A stretch of 64,000 nt of DNA from an uncultured Mobiluncus sp. (GTDB lineage Bacteria; Actinomycetota; Actinomycetes; Actinomycetales; Actinomycetaceae), in NCBI RefSeq assembly GCF_943914685.1, contig NZ_CALUCZ010000003.1, forward strand, positions 62,001 through 126,000, given 5' to 3'. Made by a program: the position numbers and the translations under genes. The notes under the pieces are model-generated. The model was given only the letters and a program-made list of their open reading frames with translations, was not told the DNA's origin and did no database searches. Shown here piece after piece: positions 1 to 8,944 of the stretch; positions within the stretch are counted from its first letter, which is position 1; every line of letters begins with the position of its first letter.

Positions 1-494
1 GCCTGCGCCTCGGTCAGTTGACGGTATCGGGTGAGGCGCGCGAGGCGCACTTCCAGCGGGGCGTCCACCATGACGCAGCAGTCGAAACGGGTGTGATTAC
101 CGGTTTCGGTCAAGAGAGGAATCTCTGCCACCAGTACGTCCCCCGGTTCTAGGTGAGCCAATACCCGGTCCATTTCATGCCAGACTAGGGGGTGCAAGAT
201 GCTTTCTAGGCGGGCTTTCGCGGCGGGGTCGGAAAAGATGAGCTGCGCTAGGGCGTCGCGATTGAGTTCACCGCCGGTACACACCGATGCACCAAACGTT
301 TCCCGGATTTGTGCCGTGGCACTCCCCTGCGGACCGGTGGCGGCGCGCAACACTTCATCAGCGTCAAAACGAACCCCGCCCAGGGAGGCTAAACAGTTGG
401 TGAACGTCGTTTTTCCTGATCCGATACCGCCGCTGATAGCGACCTTTAGCGCGCGATTATCCGGAACGGAGAAGGTACGCAGCTGTTTAATCAT
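1..494 (-). CDS. coaE: Dephospho-CoA kinase, 3' part missing at window edge
   Basis: Catalyses the last step of coenzyme A synthesis, ATP-dependent phosphorylation of dephospho-CoA. Translating the minus strand from ATG 494-492 gives an N-terminus with the P-loop GGIGSGKTT near residues 24-32, then a DAD segment, an HPLV motif and an EIPLL motif, all typical of CoaE. About 164 codons are present and the frame is open to base 1, so the gene continues outside the window. The start overlaps the last 8 bases of the upstream glycerate kinase gene, suggesting translational coupling. The polA-rpsA-coaE neighbourhood is conserved in actinobacteria (for example Mycobacterium tuberculosis Rv1629-Rv1631), which supports the call. 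Confidence 0.93.
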   Translation of the reverse strand, partial: MIKQLRTFSVPDNRALKVAISGGIGSGKTTFTNCLASLGGVRFDADEVLRAATGPQGSATAQIRETFGASVCTGGELNRDALAQLIFSDPAAKARLESILHPLVWHEMDRVLAHLEPGDVLVAEIPLLTETGNHTRFDCCVMVDAPLEVRLARLTRYRQLTEAQ

Positions 495-1662
495 CAAGTG
501 CTTTCAACAAAATGTCGCTGATGGCGGGATTCGCTCCTACCGTCATCAGCTGCAAGCTCAAAGTGACCGCGTCCTCCAACAAGATAGATGCTTTCTCGAT
601 GGCGGCTTTTTCACCGGTCATCGCCTGGTGCATGATGGGAACAATCGCGGTGAATCCGTCCTGCAGCAAAATCTCGTGTCCCAAACCGAGGCGCGCGGTG
701 AATGCCAAAACGGGAATGTTGTGCTGGCGAGCTAGCTGGGCCACACCCCAGGGCGTCTTACCGCGTTGAGTTTGCCGATCGAGCTGCCCCTCGCCGGTCA
801 GCACCAGGTCGGCTCCTTCCATAGCTGCGTAGAGGTTCGTGGCTTCGGCTACGATCTCGAAACCGTGGCGATTTTCCGCACCCAAAGCGAGGAAAGCGGC
901 TCCCATACCTCCAGCGGCGCCAGCGCCCTCCACGTCGGCCACTTTGACGCCAGTGGTTTCCTCTAACAGTCGGCCCCAGTTTTTGAGGCAGCGGTCGAGC
1001 TTGCCCAACTGCAGCGGCTTGGCGCCTTTTTGCGGACCGAACGAGGCCGATGCCCCGCTGGGGCCAGTCAGGGGGTTACGCACATCGTTTGCGGCGACAA
1101 TCTTAACTTTGCTCAAACGCGGATCCAGCCCCGACAAATCCAACCGAGCGGCGTTAGCCAACACATGAACTTTCGGTTCGAGCTCGTGACCGGCCTCGTC
1201 AAACAGTTTTGCACCGAGATTGTGCAACATACCCCAGCCGCCGTCATTGGTCGCCGAACCGCCCAAACCGACCACGATAGTCTCGGGCTCCAAGTCCAGC
1301 GCGGCTTTCAGCAACATACCCACACCCTCGGTGTTCGACTCCATGATGTTGCGTTCCAGCATGGAAATGTACATAATCCCGCAGGCCTCAGCGGTGTCCA
1401 AGACGACCATTCGCCGCGCTGGAATCCAAGTAAATTCGCCCTGCCGTTCACGGCCCAAGGCGTCTACGGTCTGAGCAGTTTTCACTTCGCCGCCATAAGC
1501 ATTGAGCATGACTGCGGCCGTGCCTTCCCCGCCGTCTGCCACCGGCACCGCGACCGTCTCGGTGTCAGGGAAAATGGCCTCAACGCCGCGTTTCATCGCA
1601 GCTACCGCTTCCTCGGCAGATAAAGAACCCTTAAATGAATCCGGGGCAATGACAATTTTCAC
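487..1662 (-). CDS. glxK: Glycerate kinase (GlxK/GarK family)
   Basis: Phosphorylates D-glycerate with ATP, feeding glyoxylate/serine-derived carbon into glycolysis. The 391-residue product starts with the family signature KIVIAPDSFKGSLSAEEA. It carries the internal GLGGSATNDGG nucleotide-binding motif (about residues 132-142), a GASASFGPQKGA stretch and LTGEGQLDRQT near residue 290. Length matches the type-2 glycerate kinase family (about 370-390). The start is GTG, supported by a GAGAGGT ribosome site 8 bases upstream. It sits between rpsA and coaE, and its stop overlaps the coaE start by 8 bases. It is not usually part of the rpsA-coaE pair, so it looks like an insertion into a conserved block. 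The biochemical family is clear; which glycerate phosphate is made (2- or 3-) is not. Confidence 0.93.
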   Translation of the reverse strand: MKIVIAPDSFKGSLSAEEAVAAMKRGVEAIFPDTETVAVPVADGGEGTAAVMLNAYGGEVKTAQTVDALGRERQGEFTWIPARRMVVLDTAEACGIMYISMLERNIMESNTEGVGMLLKAALDLEPETIVVGLGGSATNDGGWGMLHNLGAKLFDEAGHELEPKVHVLANAARLDLSGLDPRLSKVKIVAANDVRNPLTGPSGASASFGPQKGAKPLQLGKLDRCLKNWGRLLEETTGVKVADVEGAGAAGGMGAAFLALGAENRHGFEIVAEATNLYAAMEGADLVLTGEGQLDRQTQRGKTPWGVAQLARQHNIPVLAFTARLGLGHEILLQDGFTAIVPIMHQAMTGEKAAIEKASILLEDAVTLSLQLMTVGANPAISDILLKALDD

Positions 1663-1806
1663 GACAGTTACCTCTCTGTGCTGAACTCAACATTGTGGCG
1701 GTGCTGAACAGGTCTCAACCGGTTATCAAAAAACCGCAATCTTTTTCAGCTTAAGCCACCCCGCGGGGAAATGTGGCCAAATGCTGGTGCAAAAATCGAG
1801 CATAAA

Positions 1807-1840
1807 AGTGATGCGGAAACCCAATCGTTTCCGCATCACT
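1807..1840 (-). terminator. Intrinsic terminator of rpsA
   Basis: A perfect 14-bp inverted repeat (1807-1820 with 1827-1840) encloses a 6-base loop. Read on the minus strand it is followed by TTTTATG. It lies about 50 bases past the rpsA stop, so it should end rpsA transcription and separate it from the downstream glycerate kinase/coaE pair. The rest of 1663-1887 shows no gene. Confidence 0.85.
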
Positions 1841-1887
1841 ATTGAAATTATTGCCGGCCTGACAGCCGCGCCGAGGCTTACGAGGTT

Positions 1888-3360
1888 TTACTCTCCAGCC
1901 AGCTTGTCGCGCAGCGCCGCCAAAGCCTCGTCATCGGCCAAGGTACCTGAAGTATCGGCTTCTTCCTCGGTGGTGGAGCTGTAGGAAGTCTGTTCCGCAA
2001 CGCCTTGCGCGATAGCGGCTTCCTTGTCAGCTTCCTGAGCGACCTTGACCTGTTCCTTGTGGGCTTCAAAACGAGCCTGAGCCGCGGCGTAAGAGGCCTC
2101 CCAAGCTGCGCGCTGTTCTTCGTAACCGTCCATCCACTCGTTCGTTTCCGGATCGAAACCTTCGGGATACTTGTAGTTGCCCTCCGCGTCGTATTCAGCA
2201 GACATACCGTAAAGCGAGGGATCGAAGTCATCGGAGGTCACGTCCAGTCCCTCGTTGGCCTGCTTCAAGGACAGCGAGATACGGCGGCGTTCGAGGTCAA
2301 TATCGATAACCTTGACAAAGATTTCATCGCCAATCTTGGCGACCTGTTCGGGAACTTCCACGTGACGGGTCGCCAACTCGGATACGTGCACCAGGCCCTC
2401 GATACCGTCCTCGACCCGGACAAACACACCGAAAGGCACCAGCTTGGTGACCTTGCCCGGCACAATCTGACCAATCTTGTGGGTCCGAGCGAACGTCTGC
2501 CACGGATCTTCCTGGGTAGCCTTCAAGGACAGGGACACGCGCTCACGATCAAAGTCAACGTCGAGAACTTCCACGGTGACTTCCTGGCCGACCTGAACCA
2601 CCTCGGAGGGGTGATCAATGTGCTTCCAGGACAGTTCGGACACGTGCACCAGGCCGTCCACCCCGCCCAAATCGACGAACGCGCCGAAGTTGACGATGGA
2701 GGACACCACACCCTTGCGAACCTGACCCTTTTGCAATGTAGACAGGAACGTGGTGCGCACCTCGGACTGGGTCTGTTCCAAGAAAGCGCGACGGGACAAA
2801 ACCACGTTGTTGCGGTTCTTATCCAGTTCGATAATCTTGGTTTCCAGCTGGCGGCCGATGTAAGGCTGCAGGTCGCGGACGCGGCGCATCTCCACCAGGG
2901 AGGCCGGCAGGAATCCGCGCAGGCCGATGTCAATAATCAAACCGCCCTTGACAACCTCGATAACGGTGCCGTTGACGACCCCGTCTTCCTGCTTCACCTT
3001 TTCGATGTCGCCCCAGGCGCGTTCGTACTGAGCGCGTTTCTTGGACAGCAGCAATCGGCCTTCTTTGTCTTCCTTTTGGAGGACCAGAGCTTCGATTTCG
3101 TCACCAACTTTGACTTCCGCGTCGGGGTCCACGTCATGCTTAATGGACAGTTCGCGGGAAAGAATAACGCCTTCGGTTTTGTAACCGATATCGAGCAAAA
3201 CTTCGTCGCGATCAACTTTCACGACGGTTCCGGAGACAAGATCGCCATCGTTGAAGTACTTGATGGTCTTGTCGATTTCTTTGATGAGGTCCTCGGTCGA
3301 GCCGATGTCGTTAATAGCAACCTGAGGAACAGTAGTAGGGACATTAGTAGTATTGGACAT
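1888..3360 (-). CDS. rpsA: 30S ribosomal protein S1
   Basis: RNA-binding ribosomal protein that helps load mRNA on the 30S subunit. The 490-residue product holds four S1 (OB-fold) repeats at roughly residues 35-105, 122-188, 207-277 and 292-362. Repeats 3 and 4 contain clear GAFVDLGGVDGLVHVSELSW and FGVFVRVEDGIEGLVHVSEL segments. The C-terminal ~120 residues are acidic and Glu/Ala-rich. Four S1 domains and this length fit actinobacterial S1 (E. coli has six). A GGAG site lies about 13 bases before the ATG, a long spacing. A sigma70-like promoter and a strong terminator bracket it as its own unit. It lies between polA and coaE as in mycobacteria. Confidence 0.97.
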   Translation of the reverse strand: MSNTTNVPTTVPQVAINDIGSTEDLIKEIDKTIKYFNDGDLVSGTVVKVDRDEVLLDIGYKTEGVILSRELSIKHDVDPDAEVKVGDEIEALVLQKEDKEGRLLLSKKRAQYERAWGDIEKVKQEDGVVNGTVIEVVKGGLIIDIGLRGFLPASLVEMRRVRDLQPYIGRQLETKIIELDKNRNNVVLSRRAFLEQTQSEVRTTFLSTLQKGQVRKGVVSSIVNFGAFVDLGGVDGLVHVSELSWKHIDHPSEVVQVGQEVTVEVLDVDFDRERVSLSLKATQEDPWQTFARTHKIGQIVPGKVTKLVPFGVFVRVEDGIEGLVHVSELATRHVEVPEQVAKIGDEIFVKVIDIDLERRRISLSLKQANEGLDVTSDDFDPSLYGMSAEYDAEGNYKYPEGFDPETNEWMDGYEEQRAAWEASYAAAQARFEAHKEQVKVAQEADKEAAIAQGVAEQTSYSSTTEEEADTSGTLADDEALAALRDKLAGE

Positions 3361-3463
3361 TTAGTTGGTGACTCCAAGGTCAGGTAGTAGGAATAATTAC
3401 CGATGCTGTCTCGCTCTCAGACGGCGGAAAAACCACCCTAAAGCGATAAAACACCAAGCATCT

Positions 3464-3492
3464 ATCTTACTGGATAGCGCTGGCCTCTCCAA
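3464..3492 (-). promoter_or_regulatory. Promoter of rpsA
   Basis: On the minus strand, TTGGAG (3492-3487) and TAAGAT (3469-3464) are separated by exactly 17 bases, about 100 bases before the rpsA ATG. This implies a leader of roughly 95 nt, long enough for S1 autoregulation, although no particular fold was recognised. The rest of 3361-3606 is the divergent intergenic region shared with the symporter gene. Confidence 0.55.
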
Positions 3493-3606
3493 ATTAAAAC
3501 CGAAATAGACCCCCCGAATTTACTTTCCGAGACTCCCCGGCATGCACTGCGGCCAAAAGCGAGTTTTTTGCGGGCCAGCCCCGGTTAGCGGGCGGGAGGT
3601 GACCAG

Positions 3607-4908
3607 ATGAAAAGGGTGTGTAAAAAGTATGGTTTAATGCAGGGCATGGAGTCTATAGTGAAATTTTTCAAAAAGGGTGGCATCTTGCTCTGGGTTGTCA
3701 TCGCGATTGTCCTGGGCATTATTTTTGGGCTTTTCGTTCCCAAGCCCGTCGTTGTGGTTTTCGCCACTTTCAATTCTTTGTTTGGCCAGTTTCTGAACTT
3801 CTGTATCCCGCTGATTATTATCGGGTTGGTGACCCCCGCTATCGCTGACCTCGGTTCCGGCTCAGCAAAGTGGCTGGGATTGACTGCTCTAGTCGCCTAC
3901 ATCTCGACGATGTATTCCGGGTTCCTGACCTACGGCATTTCCGAGAGCGTGTTGCCGAACTTCTTGCGCAAGGGTTCCTTGGCTTCCGTTGCAGATCCGT
4001 CGGCTTCCAGCATTGCCCCGGCGGTGACTTTAGAGATTCCCGCCCCGATTTCCGTGCTGGGAGCGCTCATTTTGTCGTTCATCATGGGCATCGGCTTGTC
4101 CATGGTGTCCCGCGGCACGCTGCGCCGCGCCTTCGTGGAGTTCCGAGCCATCATTATCAAGTTGATTGAAAAAGTTATCATTCCTCTGCTGCCAATTCAC
4201 ATCTTCGGCATCTTCCTCAACATGACAAAGACCGGTGAGGTTTACAACGTCATCGCCGTGCTGGCGGTCGTGGTCATTCTGGTCTTGGCGTTGGAGGTCA
4301 TTATCCTGGTCACCCTGTACTTGGTCGGCGGTTTGGCATTCGGAGTCAATCCTTTCAAGGCTCTGTTGACGATGCTGCCCGCCTACGCGACCGCTTTGGG
4401 GACGTCTTCGTCCGCGGCCACGATTCCGGTGACCCTGCGTCAAGTCAAGAAGATTGGTGTTCCCGACCCGGTCGCTTCGTTCACGGTACCGCTGTGCGCC
4501 ACGATTCACTTGGCGGGGTCGACCTCGAAGATTACGGCATTCGCGCTGGCTATCATTATGACCTCCGATATTAAGGTCAGTGTCGCCCAGTTCGTCGGGT
4601 TCATCTTTATGTTGGGCATCACGATGGTGGCGGCCCCGGGCGTCCCCGGCGGCGCGATTATGGCGGCGACCGGCATCTTGTCCTCCATGCTGGGATTCAA
4701 CGATGCACAAGTCGCGTTGATGATTGCGTCCTACATTGCTCTCGATCCGTTCGGCACCGCCACGAACGTGACCGGCGACGGAGCTATCGCTATGCTGATG
4801 GCACGGTTCTCGAGCGGCAAGATTGACGACAACGACAAAGAAATCGCCCAGAGCTTTGCCGGTGAAAACAACTTCGACACCGATAAGTACCTCGCAGACG
4901 TGAAGTAA
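3607..4908 (+). CDS. DAACS-family sodium:dicarboxylate/amino-acid symporter
   Basis: Predicted cytoplasmic-membrane secondary transporter of the dicarboxylate/amino acid:cation symporter family, which imports acidic or neutral amino acids or C4-dicarboxylates with Na+ or H+. The 433-residue product has about eight to nine hydrophobic segments. It also has the re-entrant-loop Ser-rich motif TSSSAATIPVT (about residues 264-274), a family hallmark, and a later segment with LDPFGTATNVTGDGA that resembles the DxxxTxxNVxGD substrate/cation site. The ATG at 3607 has a strong GGGAGGTG site 6-7 bases upstream; a second Met at codon 12 is less likely. It stands alone, divergent from rpsA and convergent with polA. 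The substrate cannot be decided from sequence. Confidence 0.88.
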   Translation: MKRVCKKYGLMQGMESIVKFFKKGGILLWVVIAIVLGIIFGLFVPKPVVVVFATFNSLFGQFLNFCIPLIIIGLVTPAIADLGSGSAKWLGLTALVAYISTMYSGFLTYGISESVLPNFLRKGSLASVADPSASSIAPAVTLEIPAPISVLGALILSFIMGIGLSMVSRGTLRRAFVEFRAIIIKLIEKVIIPLLPIHIFGIFLNMTKTGEVYNVIAVLAVVVILVLALEVIILVTLYLVGGLAFGVNPFKALLTMLPAYATALGTSSSAATIPVTLRQVKKIGVPDPVASFTVPLCATIHLAGSTSKITAFALAIIMTSDIKVSVAQFVGFIFMLGITMVAAPGVPGGAIMAATGILSSMLGFNDAQVALMIASYIALDPFGTATNVTGDGAIAMLMARFSSGKIDDNDKEIAQSFAGENNFDTDKYLADVK

Positions 4909-4925
4909 CCGTTCTTAACTTACAG

Positions 4926-4966
4926 CGAACCGGTACCGGGGTCTCTCGGTACCGGTTCGGGTCTTT
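4926..4966. terminator. Bidirectional terminator between symporter and polA
   Basis: A perfect 12-bp stem (4926-4937 with 4948-4959) with a 10-base loop is followed by GTCTTT on the plus strand. It lies between two convergent genes, immediately after the symporter and at the polA stop, so it can serve both. Confidence 0.7.
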
Positions 4967-7760
4967 AATGCGCCGCGGCTCTCCAGTTAGGGCCAAGGCC
5001 CACCGAAACTTCCAGCGGAACCCGCAGTTTCGCGATACCCGTCATGGCCTGGCGCACCAAAGTCTCTAAGCTCTCTTCTTCTCCGGGTGCTACCTCAAAG
5101 ATGAGTTCGTCATGAACTTGCAACAACACGCGAGACTGCAGATGATTGTGCTGCAAATCCGCATCGACCCGGAGCATTGCCTCTTTCATCAGGTCGGCTG
5201 CACTGCCTTGGATAGGGGCGTTTAGCGCCGCGCGCCGGGCATTATCAGCCACGTTACGATTCGTGGAACGTAAATCAGGCAGGTAGCGGCGCCGACCGCG
5301 CATGGTTTCGGTGTATCCGACCCTGGTGGCGGTGGAGACAATGGAATTCAAATAGTCCCTCACCTTTCCAAACCGTTCAAAATAAGTGTCCATCAATTGC
5401 TTGGCGTCTTTCTGCGAAATATTAAGCTGAGCGGCCAATCCAAAAGCGCTCAACCCGTAGGCCAGTCCGTAGGAAGTCGCCTTGACGTGGGAGCGCTGGG
5501 TGGAAGTCACTTCATCGGGTGTCACCCCATATACCAAAGCCGCTACCGAGCGGTGCAAGTCCTCACCGGAGGCAAATGCGGCCAGCAGTCCCTCGTCGCC
5601 GGAGAGATGAGCCATAATCCGCATCTCAATCTGTGAATAGTCCGCTGTCATCAGTGCGGTGTAGGGTTTCTGAGGCACAAACGCTTCCCGAATTTTTTGC
5701 CCGTCGGCGGTACGCGCCGGAATGTTTTGCAAGTTCGGATCAATGGAGGACAATCGTCCGGTCGCGGCTACGGTTTGGCCAAAAGTGGTATGAATCCTGC
5801 CGTCGTCTCCCACCCGGTCGCGCAGATTGCGCACAATCTGCAAAAGTTTTATCCGATCACGATGGTATAAAAGTGCGTCGAGGAAAGGGTGCGGGGTGTA
5901 CCGTGCAAGTTCCTCCAAAGCTTTAGCATCAGTTGTATACCCTGTTTTGGTCTTTTTTGTCTTTGGTAGTTGCAACTGGGTAAACAGGACGTCTTGCAGC
6001 TGTTTTGGGGAGGATAGGTTGACTTCTCGACCAATAGACTTGAAAGCGGATTGCTGAGCCATCTCAACATCAGATTGCAAACTCTGCGCATAATCATCAA
6101 GGTAACTTGTATCTATACCAATGCCAGTATATTCCATTTTCTCTAAGACCAGGGAAAGCGGGTTCTCCAGTTCCAGTAATCCGTCAACTCGCCGGAAACG
6201 CGCTAACTGTTGGAGGGTGGGCTGCATTCGCAGCAAAGCGTAGGCATAGATGCCTTGATTTATCAGGGTTTGAGGCCACGACTGAGCCGAGGAATCCTCG
6301 TCCAATTCCATACCCAAATCCAAAGTCATCTGTTCACTGATTTTGTTGAGATCGGAGGGCTTCTCATCAATTTCCCAACCCAGCAGGCGTTTCGTAACTC
6401 CGGCAAATTTGGTGCGGTTCCCGTCAGGGTTGACCAGGTAGTCGAGCATATTCACGTCCGTGACCGCGCCATGCAGCTCCCAGCCGTGGGCGCGCAGCGC
6501 ATGGCGCAGCGACTTCGCATCATAAACCGTTTTCTTCCGGCTCCCCGCCAAAGCATCGCGCAGCAAATGTTCCGTTTCTGGCGTAAGTTCATCGGGAACA
6601 ATCAACACGCACTGTCCCCGCGGAGTTTGGTCCGTAGCCAAAAACAGCCAGTCAATCCGTGGATTGGTCACCCCGATGTTACCGACTGCCCAAATACCTA
6701 GGCTGTCATTTTCTGTATCTTGCAGCCATTGAGAAAACTGTGCCGGGGTGAAATGACTGCCCAGACGAAACCGTTCAGGATCCGGTATCACCCCGAAATC
6801 GTCAGCGTCGCGCGGTTCCGGTTCCTCAACCACGCTGTCTGAGCCACCGGATACCACTGCATTGGCTGACGTCACCCCGAGAGTCTGGCCGAGTTTCATA
6901 ATCTGGGTCCGCATCTGATTGAACTCCAGTTCATCGCAAACCGCCTGGACCGCCTGCGGATCGAACCCGGTCCAGTGCAAGTCGTCCAAACCGACCCGAA
7001 GTTGCAGGTCGGTGCGTAGCCGATTGAGTTGGCGATTCCGCAGGACGTCGTCAACGTGATGACGCAAGTTTTCCCCGCGCTTGCCTGTGAGTTCGTCGCG
7101 ATGCTCCAATAAAGCATCTAGGGAGCCGTAATGGTTAATCCAAGCCGCGGCGATTTTTTCCCCGACCAAAGGCACACCCGGCAAATTGTCGGCGTGCTCG
7201 CCCACCAGGGCAGCGATTTCTGGGTACTGCTGCGGCCAGACATTGTATTTCTCTTTCACCGCTTGGGGAGTCATGCGTTTGGTGTCCGCAATGCTGCGTC
7301 CCGGGTAAAGCACAGTGACATCGTCGGAAATGAGCTGAAAAGTGTCGCGGTCCCCCGACGAAACCAACACCTCCATGCCGTTTTTGGTCCCTTTTGCCGT
7401 CAAAGTCGCCAAAATGTCATCAGCCTCAACATTGGGTTCCGTCAACCACTTAATCCCCATCGCGCTGAGCATTTTTTGGATATTTTCGACTTGCCCAATA
7501 AATTCCGGCGGCGTTTCGGAACGTCCCCCCTTATATTCTGGATAAATATCTGTGCGAAAAGAATGCCGCGAGAGGTCGAACGCTGCCCCGATATGAGTGG
7601 GCTTTTCAGCGCGAATCATCGTCAGCAGCATGGAGAAAAACCCATGTACCGCATTAGTATAGACACCGGTGGAGGTGCGGAAGTGTTCCGGGTCACGGCT
7701 AAAGAAAGCGCGAAAAGCCAAGGAATGCCCGTCCAACACCAGTAAACGTTTTTTACTCAT
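4965..7760 (-). CDS. polA: DNA polymerase I
   Basis: Repair and Okazaki-fragment-processing polymerase. The 931-residue product has an N-terminal 5' nuclease domain (about 1-300; LVLDGHSLAFRAF, ADDILATL, SGDRDTFQLI), a central exonuclease-like domain and a C-terminal family A polymerase. Polymerase motif A is DYSQIEMR, motif B RSHVKATSYGLAYG and motif C VHDE. The central domain lacks the Asp-x-Glu of Exo I (LGIWAVGN stands at that place), so 3'-5' proofreading is probably inactive, as in other actinobacterial PolA. The ATG has no Shine-Dalgarno site. A TAACCT hexamer ends 6 bases before it, so a leaderless mRNA is possible. Only 33 bases separate it from the divergent thioesterase gene. Confidence 0.97.
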   Translation of the reverse strand: MSKKRLLVLDGHSLAFRAFFSRDPEHFRTSTGVYTNAVHGFFSMLLTMIRAEKPTHIGAAFDLSRHSFRTDIYPEYKGGRSETPPEFIGQVENIQKMLSAMGIKWLTEPNVEADDILATLTAKGTKNGMEVLVSSGDRDTFQLISDDVTVLYPGRSIADTKRMTPQAVKEKYNVWPQQYPEIAALVGEHADNLPGVPLVGEKIAAAWINHYGSLDALLEHRDELTGKRGENLRHHVDDVLRNRQLNRLRTDLQLRVGLDDLHWTGFDPQAVQAVCDELEFNQMRTQIMKLGQTLGVTSANAVVSGGSDSVVEEPEPRDADDFGVIPDPERFRLGSHFTPAQFSQWLQDTENDSLGIWAVGNIGVTNPRIDWLFLATDQTPRGQCVLIVPDELTPETEHLLRDALAGSRKKTVYDAKSLRHALRAHGWELHGAVTDVNMLDYLVNPDGNRTKFAGVTKRLLGWEIDEKPSDLNKISEQMTLDLGMELDEDSSAQSWPQTLINQGIYAYALLRMQPTLQQLARFRRVDGLLELENPLSLVLEKMEYTGIGIDTSYLDDYAQSLQSDVEMAQQSAFKSIGREVNLSSPKQLQDVLFTQLQLPKTKKTKTGYTTDAKALEELARYTPHPFLDALLYHRDRIKLLQIVRNLRDRVGDDGRIHTTFGQTVAATGRLSSIDPNLQNIPARTADGQKIREAFVPQKPYTALMTADYSQIEMRIMAHLSGDEGLLAAFASGEDLHRSVAALVYGVTPDEVTSTQRSHVKATSYGLAYGLSAFGLAAQLNISQKDAKQLMDTYFERFGKVRDYLNSIVSTATRVGYTETMRGRRRYLPDLRSTNRNVADNARRAALNAPIQGSAADLMKEAMLRVDADLQHNHLQSRVLLQVHDELIFEVAPGEEESLETLVRQAMTGIAKLRVPLEVSVGLGPNWRAAAH

Positions 7761-7793
7761 GTCTGTAGGTTATCAAGAACCCCGGAGGTAAAA

Positions 7794-8189
7794 ATGGATC
7801 GGGATAATTTGGGCCCTGCTATTGAAAAAATGGGCATTACGTTTTCCGAGCTCAGCGCCGAACATGCGGTCGGTATCATGCCGCTGGAGGGCAACACCCA
7901 ACCGTTTGGGATACTGCACGGGGGAGCCGCGGCTCTCTTGGCAGAGTCCGTCGCGTCTTTTGCTGCTTACCAGTGGGCTAAACAGTTCGGCAAAAGCGCC
8001 GTGGGGGCACACCTTGACATAACCCACATTAAACCGGGATTGGGCGGAAACGTTGTTTGTACCGCAGACGCGGTGCATCTGGGACGACGCACTGCGGTTT
8101 ACCGTTTTGAGAACGTCAGCGAAGACAGCGGTAAGGTCATTTCCACCGGGGTGATGAGCTGCGCTATCGTCGAACACCTGGAAAAGTGA
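7794..8189 (+). CDS. PaaI-like hotdog-fold thioesterase
   Basis: Predicted acyl-CoA thioesterase of the PaaI/YbgC-like hotdog superfamily, hydrolysing (aryl)acyl-CoA to acid and CoA. The 131-residue product is a single domain of normal length. It has the PaaI-type catalytic region FGILHGGAAALLAESVAS (about residues 38-55), where the HGG loop and following helix carry the active site, and a later GAHLDITHIKPG strand. A GGAGG site lies just before the ATG. It is transcribed divergently from polA with a very short shared upstream region. The substrate is not predictable; menaquinone-pathway DHNA-CoA thioesterases belong to the same family and remain an alternative. Confidence 0.88.
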   Translation: MDRDNLGPAIEKMGITFSELSAEHAVGIMPLEGNTQPFGILHGGAAALLAESVASFAAYQWAKQFGKSAVGAHLDITHIKPGLGGNVVCTADAVHLGRRTAVYRFENVSEDSGKVISTGVMSCAIVEHLEK

Positions 8190-8229
8190 CCTTTTCCGAA
8201 ATGGTGAGGACGCAAACGATTGAACGGAA

Positions 8230-8838
8230 CTAATCGCCTAGCTGGTCAATGACCGCGTCAGCAACCTCGCGCATGGACAGGCGGCGATCCATCGAAGTCT
8301 TTTGAATCCAACGGAACGCTTCCGGCTCGGTCAGTTCCATCTTTTCCATCAAGAGACCTTTGGCGCGGTCTACCTGTTTGCGGGTGCTGAGCCGGTCTTG
8401 CAGGTCAGCAATGGAATCTTCCAGAGAGAGTAGCTCCTGGTGACGTGACAGAGCGACCTCTACGGCAGGCAATAAATCCTTGGGGTCAAACGGTTTCACC
8501 AGGTAAGCCATAGTGCCGGCATCTTTGGCGCGTTCGATGAGTTCCTTGTCGGAAAAGGCGGTAAGCATCACGATGGCACAAGGGGCTTCCTTCATGATTT
8601 TTTCGGAGGCCGCAATGCCATCGAGCTTCGGCATTTTGATGTCCATGACAATCAAGTCAGGTTCCAATTCCAAAGCCAAGGTTACGGCTTCCTCGCCGTC
8701 GGCAGCTTCGCCAACCACTTCGAAATCGTTTTCTTTCATAGTTTCGACAATGTCGAGGCGGATTAACGCCTCGTCTTCGGCCACAATTACTCGCCGGTGC
8801 TCTTTGGTGTCCTTAGCTGCAGATGCCGTCTTCGCCAT
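8230..8838 (-). CDS. pdtaR: ANTAR-domain response regulator (PdtaR-like)
   Basis: Cytoplasmic response regulator that would act on RNA by transcription antitermination rather than on DNA. The 202-residue product has an N-terminal receiver domain: acidic pocket AEDEALIRLD, phosphoacceptor in LIVMDIKMPKLDG, and the conserved Lys in LVKPFDP. Its C-terminal ANTAR three-helix domain (about 140-200) includes RKQVDRAKGLLMEKM and the AFRWIQKTSMDRR segment. Synteny with polA, rpsA and coaE matches Mycobacterium Rv1626 (PdtaR), whose partner is the PdtaS histidine kinase. No kinase lies next to it here, so the partner must be elsewhere. A GGGGGGA site lies about 10 bases before the ATG. Confidence 0.93.
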   Translation of the reverse strand: MAKTASAAKDTKEHRRVIVAEDEALIRLDIVETMKENDFEVVGEAADGEEAVTLALELEPDLIVMDIKMPKLDGIAASEKIMKEAPCAIVMLTAFSDKELIERAKDAGTMAYLVKPFDPKDLLPAVEVALSRHQELLSLEDSIADLQDRLSTRKQVDRAKGLLMEKMELTEPEAFRWIQKTSMDRRLSMREVADAVIDQLGD

Positions 8839-8944
8839 CTCTTAAGATCCCCCCTGTAAGTGGACTCGATTTGCTTTTCTCGTTAGATACTTTAGTATAT
8901 ATGAAGTCTTTGCGGCGGTTATTTACCTAACCTTCACAGAGAAT

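Noticed and set aside
2005..3387. 460-codon open frame antisense to rpsA
   Set aside because: Shadow of rpsA; the minus-strand S1 domains are unmistakable and the antisense product has no family features.
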